Assembly: GCA_030374805.1 (NCBI GenBank)
Contig: JARGSG010000001.1
Location: 1,178,001 to 1,242,000, forward strand
Length of the DNA: 64,000 bases
Direction of reading: 5' to 3'
From: Gracilaria gracilis
Taxonomy: Eukaryota > Rhodophyta > Florideophyceae > Gracilariales > Gracilariaceae
The notes under the pieces are model-generated. The model saw only the letters and a program-made list of their open reading frames with translations. It was not told the DNA's origin and searched no databases. The number at the start of each line of letters is the position of its first letter. Position 1 is the stretch's first letter. Shown piece by piece: positions 9,151 to 18,895 of the stretch. A program made the translations under genes and the position numbers.

Positions 9151-11631
9151 ATGGATTTCTCATACAGTCTTCACCACCCATCTTTCGCGATGAGGGGACT
9201 GAGTTCATTGAACACCAGACCTTTCCTAACAGTCCACAGGAGTCGCTATGATTCTGTTCCACGCCTTTTTCCTTCCCAGTTGCAAGCTGATCAACTTTTA
9301 GAACCACGGATTGAACAGTATCAAAATCGAGACGTATACCGTTCTCCACCTCGGAAAAGAAAGAGGTTGTTCTACGAACACGTTTCCGACAAAGACGGAT
9401 ACCCTGACGCTACACAGGAAGCTATCCCTTCGGAAATCTTAACTTCAGAAGAACAACCTTACCACCATGACATAGAGCTGCACAATATCGAGAGCGATTC
9501 GAGAGCTTTGAGCAATGAAGTATGGCGAATGTCAAAGACAGAAGTCGTTCCTCCGCCATGCTCGTTGACTCCCGACTTGTACAGTGCGTTGGCCGTCACA
9601 GAGAACCTATCTCCAGAGAAAAGTCGTCCAAGCTGTTTGCGATCGAATGGTCTCAACAAGTTGGCTACTGGATACGGAAATCTGCTAGCTCTCTGCGGCA
9701 GTGATGAACAGTGCTCAGTCGCCTTTTCCCCAACAGGGCTCTTGAGTTCGCTCACGGTGGCTGAAGTGAAACTTGGAGAGAGCGGAGATGGTGCGCCCAG
9801 GCATGTATTCGGTAATGCGTGGACAGTGGGTGAGGTGCCGGATTTTCTTCTCTCTGATTCAAGTCCCATGTATGATCTGGTCTCCACGAGACCTACCTCC
9901 AATGATCTTGAGGCACACATGCTCTTGGCTACAACAGAGAACGGTGTATCCCTGGCAACGTTTGACGAAAGTCAATTGCAATGGAGGGACCAATTCCCTC
10001 TCCAGAGAGTGACATCCACTACGTTCAATCCGATATTTCGAGAAGAGTTTTCCCTTCTGTGTGAAGATGGCTTGTTCACTGGCACTGCGGAACATCTTCA
10101 TAATTGCATAGCTCGGGAGGGAAAGTATGAGCATTTCATAGATTTGCAGCCTGTTTCGCTAACTACAGATCTACGTTTTCGACAGATACACTATGGGACG
10201 CATCCCAGAACTGTACTGTTTGCCAACAGTCATTGTATTCGGCGGTATGACTGGAGATCCCGTGATGCGACGAGCCTAGGCGATGTGGTACTGGACCTGA
10301 ATGAGCATTTGTCGTTGTCAAAACAAGGCGTGAAACTGGGGCCTTTTCAACCTCTGGTCAGAAGCGGAGGGTTTCAAATGCTCCTTGCTACAACAATTGC
10401 TTTGTTCTACATCGACGTTCGAATGCCTCACGCCCCACTACTTGACTGGTCGCTTTCTCTTCCTTCAACTTTGGACTACATGTCGGTTTGTGAGGTACCG
10501 CAAAGCGAAATAAGTTATGACGTCATAGCTCTGTCATCTCAAAAGCACAACTATTTGGAAGTATTTCACGCAATACACGAGTCGCAAGGAGAACCGTACG
10601 GTATTGCAATGGGTGATGGCAAAGAATCTTGGCGACCCCGAACTCCAAGATGTGAAGCGCTGTGGTCTGATATGCCACTTTCGCACGTGCAAAAATTAGA
10701 AGGTATGGCGTGTAACACCGGCTTAGCTTTGGTTCAACAGCGCAAGAAAGACCATATTTCTGTATTGCAGTGGTCCCCTCAGGATGGTTTAGAAGCACAA
10801 TTACTATGTGTTGGGATATTTGCAGATGGGGAACGGGACTTTGAGGAACGGCGTGATAAGCCAGTTCAGTATCCTGACAACTCCATTTCAGTATGGAAAC
10901 ATCACAAGGCTTTGGTTGCTGCCGAGGAACACACTACTCCTCGTCTGGTCAACAATTTAGCTGATGGGAGTCTGCCTGGTTCTGTTCTACACAAGCAAAC
11001 GCGACAAATGTTTTGGATAGATGCGATTGACCTACGCGAACGTATATGCCGAGATGATGATGACGACGTTGGGCGCAGCCACTCCGCAACTAGATTACCA
11101 CGGCCATATCTCGGTGACATTGCATACATAGCACGATATAGAACGCGACTGGATGTTGAATCGGTAAGACAGAAGAAGTCCTTAGATGCAAAATCAGGTC
11201 CCGTTAAGCAAGACTGCGATTCCGATATTGGCACTCATTCACATTACTCCAGTGACGGAGATGGAGGTCAGATTGAGGACTTTGCAGATGTGTTTACTGG
11301 AGGCTGCACAGTTTCGGAGCTGGCGCGGTGTACTAGATCTGGGTTGGCGCATTGTCGTACTCCTCTGGGAGTAAGTGGATTGGAAGAAAGTCTGGAGCAA
11401 TCGTCTTTTGTTGTTTCTACTACTACAGAGTGGCATGGTACATGCCTAGAGTTGCATGAAGAGTCACAGTCGCAGGTTGATTCGAATGAGAAGTTGCCGG
11501 ACTGGGTAAATTTGAAGGTGCACTTTGCACAGGGTTCAGACAAGCATAGCGGTGTTCACACCTCGCAAATACCTGAAAACTCCGACTATGGACTTCTTTT
11601 GCGACGAATGCAATCGTTTTTCTTCGAGTGA
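9151..11631 (+). CDS. TAF1C/Rrn6-like beta-propeller protein (RNA polymerase I factor candidate)
   Basis: An intronless 826-residue protein. Residues 1-120 are polar with a basic patch (SPPRKRKRLF), probably disordered. From about 170 to 560 it has repeated strand-rich blades, including TFNPIFREEFSLLCEDGLFT (about 291-310) and FRQIHYGTHPRTVLFANSHC (about 343-362), followed by YDWRSRDA. The pattern of blades followed by Tyr/Asp-Arg at strand ends resembles TAF1C of the SL1/TIF-IB complex and yeast Rrn6, which bridge RNA polymerase I and the rDNA promoter. The tail is acidic/polar. If correct, it acts in the nucleolus. The start ATG has a favourable context (aaccATGg). A generic WD40-like protein is the alternative; the match is by motif impression and not an alignment. 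Confidence 0.5.
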   Translation: MDFSYSLHHPSFAMRGLSSLNTRPFLTVHRSRYDSVPRLFPSQLQADQLLEPRIEQYQNRDVYRSPPRKRKRLFYEHVSDKDGYPDATQEAIPSEILTSEEQPYHHDIELHNIESDSRALSNEVWRMSKTEVVPPPCSLTPDLYSALAVTENLSPEKSRPSCLRSNGLNKLATGYGNLLALCGSDEQCSVAFSPTGLLSSLTVAEVKLGESGDGAPRHVFGNAWTVGEVPDFLLSDSSPMYDLVSTRPTSNDLEAHMLLATTENGVSLATFDESQLQWRDQFPLQRVTSTTFNPIFREEFSLLCEDGLFTGTAEHLHNCIAREGKYEHFIDLQPVSLTTDLRFRQIHYGTHPRTVLFANSHCIRRYDWRSRDATSLGDVVLDLNEHLSLSKQGVKLGPFQPLVRSGGFQMLLATTIALFYIDVRMPHAPLLDWSLSLPSTLDYMSVCEVPQSEISYDVIALSSQKHNYLEVFHAIHESQGEPYGIAMGDGKESWRPRTPRCEALWSDMPLSHVQKLEGMACNTGLALVQQRKKDHISVLQWSPQDGLEAQLLCVGIFADGERDFEERRDKPVQYPDNSISVWKHHKALVAAEEHTTPRLVNNLADGSLPGSVLHKQTRQMFWIDAIDLRERICRDDDDDVGRSHSATRLPRPYLGDIAYIARYRTRLDVESVRQKKSLDAKSGPVKQDCDSDIGTHSHYSSDGDGGQIEDFADVFTGGCTVSELARCTRSGLAHCRTPLGVSGLEESLEQSSFVVSTTTEWHGTCLELHEESQSQVDSNEKLPDWVNLKVHFAQGSDKHSGVHTSQIPENSDYGLLLRRMQSFFFE

Positions 11632-12106
11632 AAAGGAATTTTGAACTCGTGTGCCACTGGTGACGCCCGATTCTGAATTTATGAAGGTTTGGATTGGTTC
11701 TCATTGCCCATCGGTGCTCGTTGTAGAAGCTAGCAGAATGCGCGGGTGAGGAGCGGAATGGAGGCATGTGGTACAGTATGGCACGTGGATATGGTAGCTT
11801 TGCATCTTGCCGCGGAAGGAGCCCGCTCCCGTGATTCCTTCGAAGGTTTTGAAGGTAGTTGCAATTGATGCAGTCCCAAACGCGAAGCACGTGACGTCTC
11901 CACCAAGAGCACGACACGTTGCATGATCGCGGGCAATGGCCTCGTGCGCGTTCCGCAGAAGCAGTTCTTCCGCCCTTGATGCTGACTGAAGATTCCCTCT
12001 GCATCCATTGCACAACACTCTGTGCGTTCACAACATTTCGGTGCACATCTTTGGCAACCTCTGTCCTTCGTCCGTATTTTCCGCTTTCCACTGTTGCCCA
12101 ACGATT
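11632..12106. other. Intergenic
   Basis: Lies between two plus-strand genes and presumably holds the terminator of the first and the promoter of the second. Open frames on the minus strand here are shadows. Nothing notable is seen. Confidence 0.5.
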
Positions 12107-13372
12107 ATGGATGTTATCGACAACGTTTCGGTTCCGTGGGGGCCACCTCATTTAGCGACCGCTGTGACAGAGAGCTACTCCTCGATTCCCCTGCACACTA
12201 ATAGTGAGCAAACCAGAAGGTCTGACTTCCCAAAATCCCCGTTTTCTGTGTTCACAAAGCCCAATCGTCCTCTTCCGCCTCCCTTCATTGTTTTGATCAT
12301 TTTCTTCGTGGCGATTGTGGTTTTCGAACGCTATGTAGAGAGGGCACCAATCGTTCTTATGAGTAGCGAGGAGAATCTTCTTGAGAGCCACTCTATGAAT
12401 AGACCTAACACGGATGTTGTGCGTTTTATGACTTTTAACACGTTCATACGACCAGTCGGTGTCGGTTATGGTGATCACAAGGACGAGCGCCTGCGTGACT
12501 TGTTGGGACAGTTGGGCTCATTTGACATCGTTTGCTTTCAGGAGCTCTTTACTTCCAGCGGATTTCGGAAAGTAAAGTTTCTCCAAGAGCTTGAGCTGGT
12601 CTATGGTTTTGATAATTACGTAACATCCCCTTCGCCTGGTATAGAAGGGCTGTTCTTCTTTCCTCCAAAGATTATTGATGGAGGGCTAGTCATCGCCTCT
12701 CGATTTGATATTCTTGAAGCAGACTACCGAACATATTCTAGATCGAACATCCTATCCATCGACTGTTTCGTCGCCAAAGGAGTGCTTTATGCTCGGCTCG
12801 CAGTACCTATGCGCAACACAAGTAAGTGCTTCATACACCTTTTCACCACACATATGCAAGCGAACAATGGGTTGGGTATCGACTTTGTCACAACTCGTCA
12901 ATCACAACTTCAGGAGTTGGTCGAGTTTGTTGTGAAGAAAACTAGCTCTGATCCGGGTGCCCCCATCATTCTCGCAGGGGATTTCAATGTCGATGGTCGG
13001 CTTGATTTTTATAGCGGATCTTCGTCACTTGAGTACCAGCAGATGATGGAGATGCTCCACAAGGTGCCACTCACCTCGTTGCTACGTGACATACTGTTCA
13101 GAGCGAATGGCAATAAGCATCCCGTGACTAGTGCAGGAGGGCTTTTGGGAAACAATCAAAGAAATGAACGGCTTGACTACATATTCTTTAGCCCGGGTAA
13201 CAGAAGTGACACCCGTTCACCGTGTACCGGTACCCTGACGGACATAAAGAGTTCTGTTCGCGTGGAGCAATTGAAGATATCTGGGAGACCCTATCGAACC
13301 TTAAGTGACCATTATGCTGTGGTTGCCAACTTCAAAATTGAGTCAAAAGGCAATTGTAGTCGCAATCGATGA
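12107..13372 (+). CDS. Neutral sphingomyelinase-like endonuclease/exonuclease/phosphatase-fold protein
   Basis: A 421-residue intronless protein with one membrane segment near residues 58-73 (PFIVLIIFFVAIVVF) and an EEP (DNase I-like) domain at about 104-415. Motifs in order: FMTFNTF (Asn near 111), DIVCFQELF (metal-binding Glu near 146), GGLVIASRF, HLFTTHMQA, ILAGDFNVDG (catalytic Asp/Asn near 290), ERLDYIFF and LSDHYAVV (catalytic Asp-His near 399). This order and the GVLYARL strand fit neutral sphingomyelinases, which hydrolyse sphingomyelin-type lipids with Mg2+; an inositol-phosphate or other phosphodiester substrate is possible. The catalytic domain follows the anchor. The start is the ATG at 12107; the frame is open further upstream without a better start. 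A GTACCGGTACC element (13224-13234) is in frame. Confidence 0.75.
   Translation: MDVIDNVSVPWGPPHLATAVTESYSSIPLHTNSEQTRRSDFPKSPFSVFTKPNRPLPPPFIVLIIFFVAIVVFERYVERAPIVLMSSEENLLESHSMNRPNTDVVRFMTFNTFIRPVGVGYGDHKDERLRDLLGQLGSFDIVCFQELFTSSGFRKVKFLQELELVYGFDNYVTSPSPGIEGLFFFPPKIIDGGLVIASRFDILEADYRTYSRSNILSIDCFVAKGVLYARLAVPMRNTSKCFIHLFTTHMQANNGLGIDFVTTRQSQLQELVEFVVKKTSSDPGAPIILAGDFNVDGRLDFYSGSSSLEYQQMMEMLHKVPLTSLLRDILFRANGNKHPVTSAGGLLGNNQRNERLDYIFFSPGNRSDTRSPCTGTLTDIKSSVRVEQLKISGRPYRTLSDHYAVVANFKIESKGNCSRNR
13224..13234. repeat. GTACCGGTACC palindrome in coding sequence
   Basis: A perfect palindrome related to the dispersed motif but with no spacer. It encodes part of a Thr-Gly-Thr loop in the sphingomyelinase-like protein, a region likely to tolerate change. 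Confidence 0.6.
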
Positions 13373-14308
13373 CATCCAGCGTTACGTAACTTGAAGGCTC
13401 TTGATTCTTCAGCAAGATGAATCACCCTTCGTGCCAGATACCCTGAATATCCGACACATTTCATAATCGGACGGTGAAATGAAGAATACATATCGTCGAA
13501 GATTTGTCCTTTCGAGCGGCGAACGGTTATAACTGATGAATTAAGGGATACCAACTGTACTGCTCATGCCTTCGGTGTACCAGTAATGTACTAGTACTTA
13601 TAGCATCTAGCAAACAATTAACGAACCAGAATCAAGCGGCCGTCTTCCTCTATAAAACGAAGTCCGCTCTTTGCACCAGCGCTTATGTTCCATAGTTGTG
13701 AAGTAAGCAACGCTTTTTCGACTGCCGCCCCGCGCAAGAGAAGAACCCAGATTGCCATGTCAGTTGAGGGCGGTGGGAAACGCGAGCACCCGTCCCCGCC
13801 GGTGCCGTTGCCGCTGCTTTGCATGCATGGGAGTTTGAAGAACTTGTATTGTATTGCAAATCGCGCTTGTAGGCTAGCAAGATGGCCAAGTCTGAAGATG
13901 GCACAATGAGGCACAATGAGACTTAGATTTCTTGTCTAGCCCCTTTTGGTTTTCTCTCGTTGACGATCAGATCTCTTCATATTGCAATCCGGCCCCTAGT
14001 TCACCTGTACCTTTCGAAGCAAGCTGATTCCGAACTGAAACGACATCGCTAGTCACGGATCGTTGCTACGTATGTCTGGGTTCTATTAGTATCCTAAGCA
14101 TCAGTACTATAGAATCCCGGATTTTCATGTTTGAGAGATTGGAACCGTCCGCATTGCAAGATATTATAATGATGATCGGGACAACTTTATTTCTTCCATA
14201 AACGCTCTAAATACAACTGAGAGCAGAACATCTCTGTTGAAAGATCCTCTCTCTCACCTGGAAAGCCAACATCTTCACAGACTACGGCACTACACTTAGA
14301 TATATATA

Positions 14309-14462
14309 GGTTATCTGGAAAATGCTTTCCCTACCAACGCACTTTATTGATATCATAGATAGATACCTAGATAGATAGATAGATAGATATCTATATCTAG
14401 ATAGATAGATATCTATGATATCAATAAAGTGCGTTAGTTGGGAAAGCATTTTCCAGATAACC
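14309..14462. repeat. Large inverted repeat / foldback element
   Basis: The left arm starts GGTTATCTGGAAAATGCTTT at 14309; the right arm is its reverse complement ending at 14462. The arms match over about 52 bp with only two mismatches near the middle. The centre (about 14362-14410) is a TAGA/TATC simple repeat that is itself largely self-complementary. No reading frame and no clear target-site duplication is seen. It may be a miniature foldback/MITE-like element or a structured RNA. Confidence 0.85.
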
Positions 14463-14480
14463 TTTATCATCGATGATAAA
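14463..14480. repeat. Perfect 18-bp palindrome
   Basis: TTTATCATC-GATGATAAA, directly abutting the foldback element and followed by a near-palindrome TATCATTGATGATA. Confidence 0.85.
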
Positions 14481-15751
14481 GCTATCATTGATGATAAAAA
14501 AGGGGAACAAGAAATCTGGCACTATTCGTTGAGTTATTTGTTAGCACGATTTTGCAAGCTCACGAAGGGGAGGAAGAAATACTTGTCTACAGCCTGTTCG
14601 TTTTGGACAATTCAAGACAAGGTGTTCTTGTTGCTGTTGCTTTGTCACACTCGGACGAGAGCTACACTAATCGGTTCTTTGTCCTTGTTGTGAACAAGTA
14701 CTCTTTGTAGACTGTAGAAAAGCTTCAGATGAAGATTTCTATCTTAAAGGAAGTCAGAAATTCTGTGGTTCACGTAGAATCAAGGATTTCACCAGATCTC
14801 TCGTAGATTGCGTTTGTGTACTTAAAAGTTAACCCTTACCAATTCTCCTTTTTAATGTGTTTGATCAATGGTCATCGAAAAACAACAAGCAGTGGGCCGC
14901 GCTGTGGGTCGTTCTCGACGTTCTTGCCACAGTCGCATTATAGCGCCTTGTTCGCAATGTAGGACGCCACAGGATGCAACGAAGGCAACGAAGACAAAAG
15001 CCCTGGGAAGATCTGAGTGTTCCTCCCGCTTTTCGAAGTACATGTTCATCGTGTAATAATTCTGGGCATTGCGGAAGTACTGCAGCAGTTGACTTCTTGA
15101 TTTAGACAACAGTACCAAAAAGAGCACAGTTTTTAAAATTCCAACACATGAATGGGAGACAGGAAGTTGCTCACTCATGGCAATAGGGGGACTTGTTTCT
15201 GCAATTGTGTCAACTCCATTTCGTATGCGGCCCCATTGACTTTGCACCAAAGAGAAAACGTGTTGTTGGAACAAACAAAAACAAGGACTGCTCCGGGGCC
15301 ATTAGGCCCGTCTGGGCCCTCTGTCTGCTCCTTGGACCCTTCCACTAACTATTTTTCACTCTCAGATCCAAAGCCACCAAGTGAGGCTCCGCAGTTTCTA
15401 TAGCAGTCTAAACGCACTGCGATATTACTCGTTCACATCAAGGCGCGAGTTATAAATAGAATGGGGCTGAAGTAAGTTCCAGGGCGCCAAGGGCGGAAGG
15501 AGAGAAAAAGAGCTCAAGCATGACTATCTATCCTTCCTGCCTGCCTTCAACACCAAAAGGTTATACCTGTATAAATAAAGTCATTATTCGCCAAGTAGCA
15601 CCGAAGTACAATTATACAGGCGTGTGTACCAAGATATTCTAACGCTTGTTACGTAAACGTGACTACCGTACATCGGTGGAAGGAATGCTTTCCCTGAATC
15701 AGGGTGTAGTCGTTGGTCACACTGAAATACTTTATACTCTATATCTGTACT

Positions 15752-15868
15752 CATTAGTCATTGAAACACTTTCTACTCTACAAGGGTAGAACGTTACTAG
15801 CAGTACAGTACAGAGTATCGGGTTGTACCGAAGGAAGTCATTAGTCACTGAAACACTTTCTACTCTAC
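15752..15868. repeat. Direct repeat, two 30-bp copies plus a degenerate third
   Basis: CATTAGTCA(T/C)TGAAACACTTTCTACTCTAC occurs at 15752-15781 and 15839-15868 with one mismatch; a more diverged copy starts near 15716 (GTCACACTGAAATACTTTAT). Spacing between the two good copies is 87 bp. Function unknown. Confidence 0.8.
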
Positions 15869-16002
15869 AGAGTGTATCTACTCATGGACACGTCGCACGC
15901 CTTACAGCGATTTCCGGGCAAGAGGGTTGTGGTGTTAGATCTGGTGATGGAACAGCCGTGGCAGTGAGAAGGCACAGAGGCACAGAATGTAAATGGGTTG
16001 AA

Positions 16003-16540
16003 TTATCCGTTGCGGACATTGGGGAAGCTATTTACGAATGGGCTACGAGGGTAATCCACATGCAAGTAATAGGATGGTTTAGAGTAATGCCGCCGAAATC
16101 CATCTAGCAGTTCCGACACAAACGCCGCGAGGGTGTCGCGCATAATTGGATTTGGTTGCAGGTATATAGGCAATTTTGCAGAGATGGATATAAAGAAAAT
16201 GCCATCCATGGCGAGAACGATATCGTTCATGTCGGAGTCGGTGCGAGGGAGAAAGTGATCCAAAGTATGTAATGGTATCTACAGGTATGCGCTCGTGTGA
16301 AACGTCTCTGAATTTGAGTGCGTCGTGTGCCGCGCGCTGCGCATGGGAGTTCAAAATAATCTGCGAAGGTAAAAAGTTTACCATTTAACATTAATGCTGT
16401 TGCACAGTTGAGCCCAAAGGCCGCAAGGGATGCTGAGAGCATGCTCAACGATTTGTCGTGATTCGCTACCCTTTGGAGAACCCCCATTCTAACAACAATC
16501 GCTTTGAATAGTAGATGAACGTCAGCATGGACATATCTGT
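16003..16540 (-). pseudogene. Possible decayed or unspliced protein-coding remnant
   Basis: Two overlapping minus-strand frames have protein-like composition. One (about 16540-16230) includes SLSMLSASLAAFGLNCATAL; the other (16263-16003) includes FFISISAKLPIYLQPNPIMR followed by DTLAAFVSELLDGF. They are in different frames, with no convincing splice pair between them and no good start. This could be a frameshifted pseudogene or a spliced gene whose introns I cannot place. No family is recognised. Confidence 0.25.
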
Positions 16541-17609
16541 GTCTTCTGGCAGGTAAACATGTTCTATTTGTTCAGAAGCTCTCATTATCACACACATGAA
16601 ATATCAAGCTTCATCCCGGGAAAGAGCATTTTGACGACATTTCGACGGTACCAAACGAGAAAGAAGCGGACACACCTAAATCCCGTTTCTTCTTTTGCCT
16701 CACGGGAATGGGGTCCTCATCCTGGTCCTCACGCCCATTTTGGGCACAGTGCCTATTCGATAACAAATATATTTAAACCATGTGACTGACTTCCACTACT
16801 CCAGAACACTTAGTATTCAGACACCATGCTTTCTCCTCCGAAAGCATACTTTCTTTAACAGTCCTCCGTCCTTAGAATTCGACCACATTGCATACGGAGC
16901 AGACTGGTCGTCACATGGATCTCACAATCCATGATCGACAGTGACCGAACTAATATCAACTGACTCTTCTCTTTGCTCTCTCACTCTATTTTCCCAGTTG
17001 CTCTGTAACTTTTTTTTTCACTTCCCCTGATCGACTTAGGTTTTTTTTTCTTCTACGGATTCCTCGCAGTGATAAGCAATCGAATATGTTTGTTTTTCGC
17101 AATATGGAGTAGCGGGGCACACTAAAGAAGAAGAACACTGAGTCTTCTTCTTGCAGAGACGAATGAATGACAATCCTTTAACCTTCTCTGGTCGTCGCTA
17201 TGCTAGCTAGAGAGAAGCGCCGCGTTGGCTGCATATGCGAAGCGAAGAGAAGAATTTTCTCCTTGATTTAATTACCAAGGGTAATAATATTATTATCCCT
17301 CAGGATCTCGAAAAAAATGCAGACGGATGTGATTTACATTGTGAACATCATAGAATTCGTTCTGCAGAGCTTTTCAGAACGAAAAGCCCCCACTTCAGAA
17401 CATCCAAAGCCCCACTTGCCTCGGGAGACCCATTCTTGTTCCCACCCCCCGCAAGCAACCACAACAACGGTGGGTTAACGCTATTCACTCTGGCTTCATC
17501 GCGGCGTCTTCAGTAGCTCGTTTCAATTCCCTGTCCTTAAAGAATATTCGGCTGTGAACGAACGTGGTTGGAGCGCAGTGAATGTGCTTCCATTCTTCGC
17601 TTAGCTACG

Positions 17610-18773
17610 ATGTCGAATGCATCATCGAATACCTCGAAGCAAACAATCGTTGTCACGGGCGGAACTGGATATATAGGTTATGCACTTCTACATGAAATCC
17701 GAGAGCGTCTTATGGACGCCTTTACTCCAGTATGTATCGCAAGAGCTTCTTCTGATATAGTACGACTGCAAAGGCTCTTGGACTATCCGTGCACCCATGA
17801 AACAGTTGTCATTTGTGACCTTGAAGATGAACATTCGTTAAGAAATGGAGTTAAGGATGCTGACATTGTTGTGCATCTAGCTGGGGATATGGATTTTTTC
17901 CCGAAGAAAGGGAAGAAGCTGTCTCTCGTCAACGTCAAAGGAACTGAGAACCTTTTGAATGCATGTGCTTTTGTAGCGGAGACTGCGGAAAGGACGATCC
18001 GCTTTGTGTATGTCTCTTCTACGGAGGCTATTGGCCGTACGGATGGTATTTCAAGGGCAGATGAGACATATCCTCTCAATCCGGAATCAGAGTATGGTCG
18101 CACGAAGGTCCTCGCTGAACGAATTGTTCAAGACTACAGTCAGAGATTAGACACGGTTATCGTTCGTCCCACTGGGGTTTATGGACCAGACGAACGCTTT
18201 TTCTTTTTCGAATTCATGCAAATGGTGTCGTATGGTCTAACTGTCGTGGTCCCATCGCCCATGACTGGGCGGGTTTCTTTTACTCACATCGATGATGTTG
18301 TTAGAGGTATACTGGCGTGCGCGACACACCCATCTGCTCCAGGAAATACCTATAACTTATGTCCCAATCAAGCAGAGACATACATGTCAATTGTGCAAAG
18401 ATTGGCAGACGTGCTGAAATATCCTCGTCCTTTACTGGTCTTACCAGAAGCTATCGGCAAGATTCTAATCCGCATAATTGCCCCGCTCATGAATAGAGGT
18501 AAGTCGCGTGTTTTCATATACCATCCAAAAACGGTCTCCGAAACTGTGCACAACCGTGAGTATTCCAACGAGAAAATCCGGGATGAACTCGGGTTTGAAC
18601 CGCAATATGCTGTTCTAGAAGGAATAGAGGAGACCTTGAACTACGAGCTTGAGGTTGGAAGTATAAGACGATCAAGAATCCCTCCAGCTTTCAAGAGATG
18701 CCTTGACTTCGCATGTGTTCTGGCTTTTGCTGTTCGTCGAATATTCCTCCATCGTCACAGGACCATACATTGA
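17610..18773 (+). CDS. Extended SDR, NAD-dependent epimerase/dehydratase-like protein
   Basis: A 387-residue, intronless Rossmann-fold protein. The cofactor motif TGGTGYIG is at about residues 18-25; NVKGTENLL, the strand FVYVSSTEAIG with the Ser, and the catalytic Tyr-Lys pair in EYGRTKVLAER (YxxxK) follow, then VRPTGVYGP. This is the pattern of extended short-chain dehydrogenases such as 3-beta-hydroxysteroid/dihydroflavonol reductase-like and nucleotide-sugar epimerases. The substrate cannot be assigned; LAGDMDFFPKKGKK where sugar epimerases have a different loop favours a reductase of the dihydroflavonol/sterol kind (weak inference). A hydrophobic, basic C-terminus (CVLAFAVRRIFLHRHR) may associate with membrane. 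The ATG at 17610 is preferred over one 42 bp upstream because it starts just before the cofactor motif. Confidence 0.78.
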   Translation: MSNASSNTSKQTIVVTGGTGYIGYALLHEIRERLMDAFTPVCIARASSDIVRLQRLLDYPCTHETVVICDLEDEHSLRNGVKDADIVVHLAGDMDFFPKKGKKLSLVNVKGTENLLNACAFVAETAERTIRFVYVSSTEAIGRTDGISRADETYPLNPESEYGRTKVLAERIVQDYSQRLDTVIVRPTGVYGPDERFFFFEFMQMVSYGLTVVVPSPMTGRVSFTHIDDVVRGILACATHPSAPGNTYNLCPNQAETYMSIVQRLADVLKYPRPLLVLPEAIGKILIRIIAPLMNRGKSRVFIYHPKTVSETVHNREYSNEKIRDELGFEPQYAVLEGIEETLNYELEVGSIRRSRIPPAFKRCLDFACVLAFAVRRIFLHRHRTIH

Positions 18774-18895
18774 TCAGCCAAAGAAGAGGATGGGGCAGCT
18801 CAATACACTAGTTTTACACAAGCAACGTGAAGAAGAAGATAGTTCTACTCTATGTTCTTCGTGAACAGTTTTCTGTACATGCTGAAACGGTATCA

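Larger units (their letters stand above)
13373..17609. other. Gene-poor stretch with repeats
   Basis: More than 4 kb without a supported gene. It holds the foldback element at 14309-14462, an adjacent 18-bp perfect palindrome, TAGA repeats, direct repeats at 15752-15868, a possible decayed reading frame on the minus strand (16003-16540) and pyrimidine-rich tracts near 16970-17060. A 46-codon frame at 13618-13758 (minus) is noted under rejected items. Confidence 0.6.

Noticed and set aside
13618-13758. 46-codon minus-strand frame ending GLRFIEEDGRLILVR
   Set aside because: The ending looks protein-like and could be a last exon, but no upstream exon can be joined with confidence.
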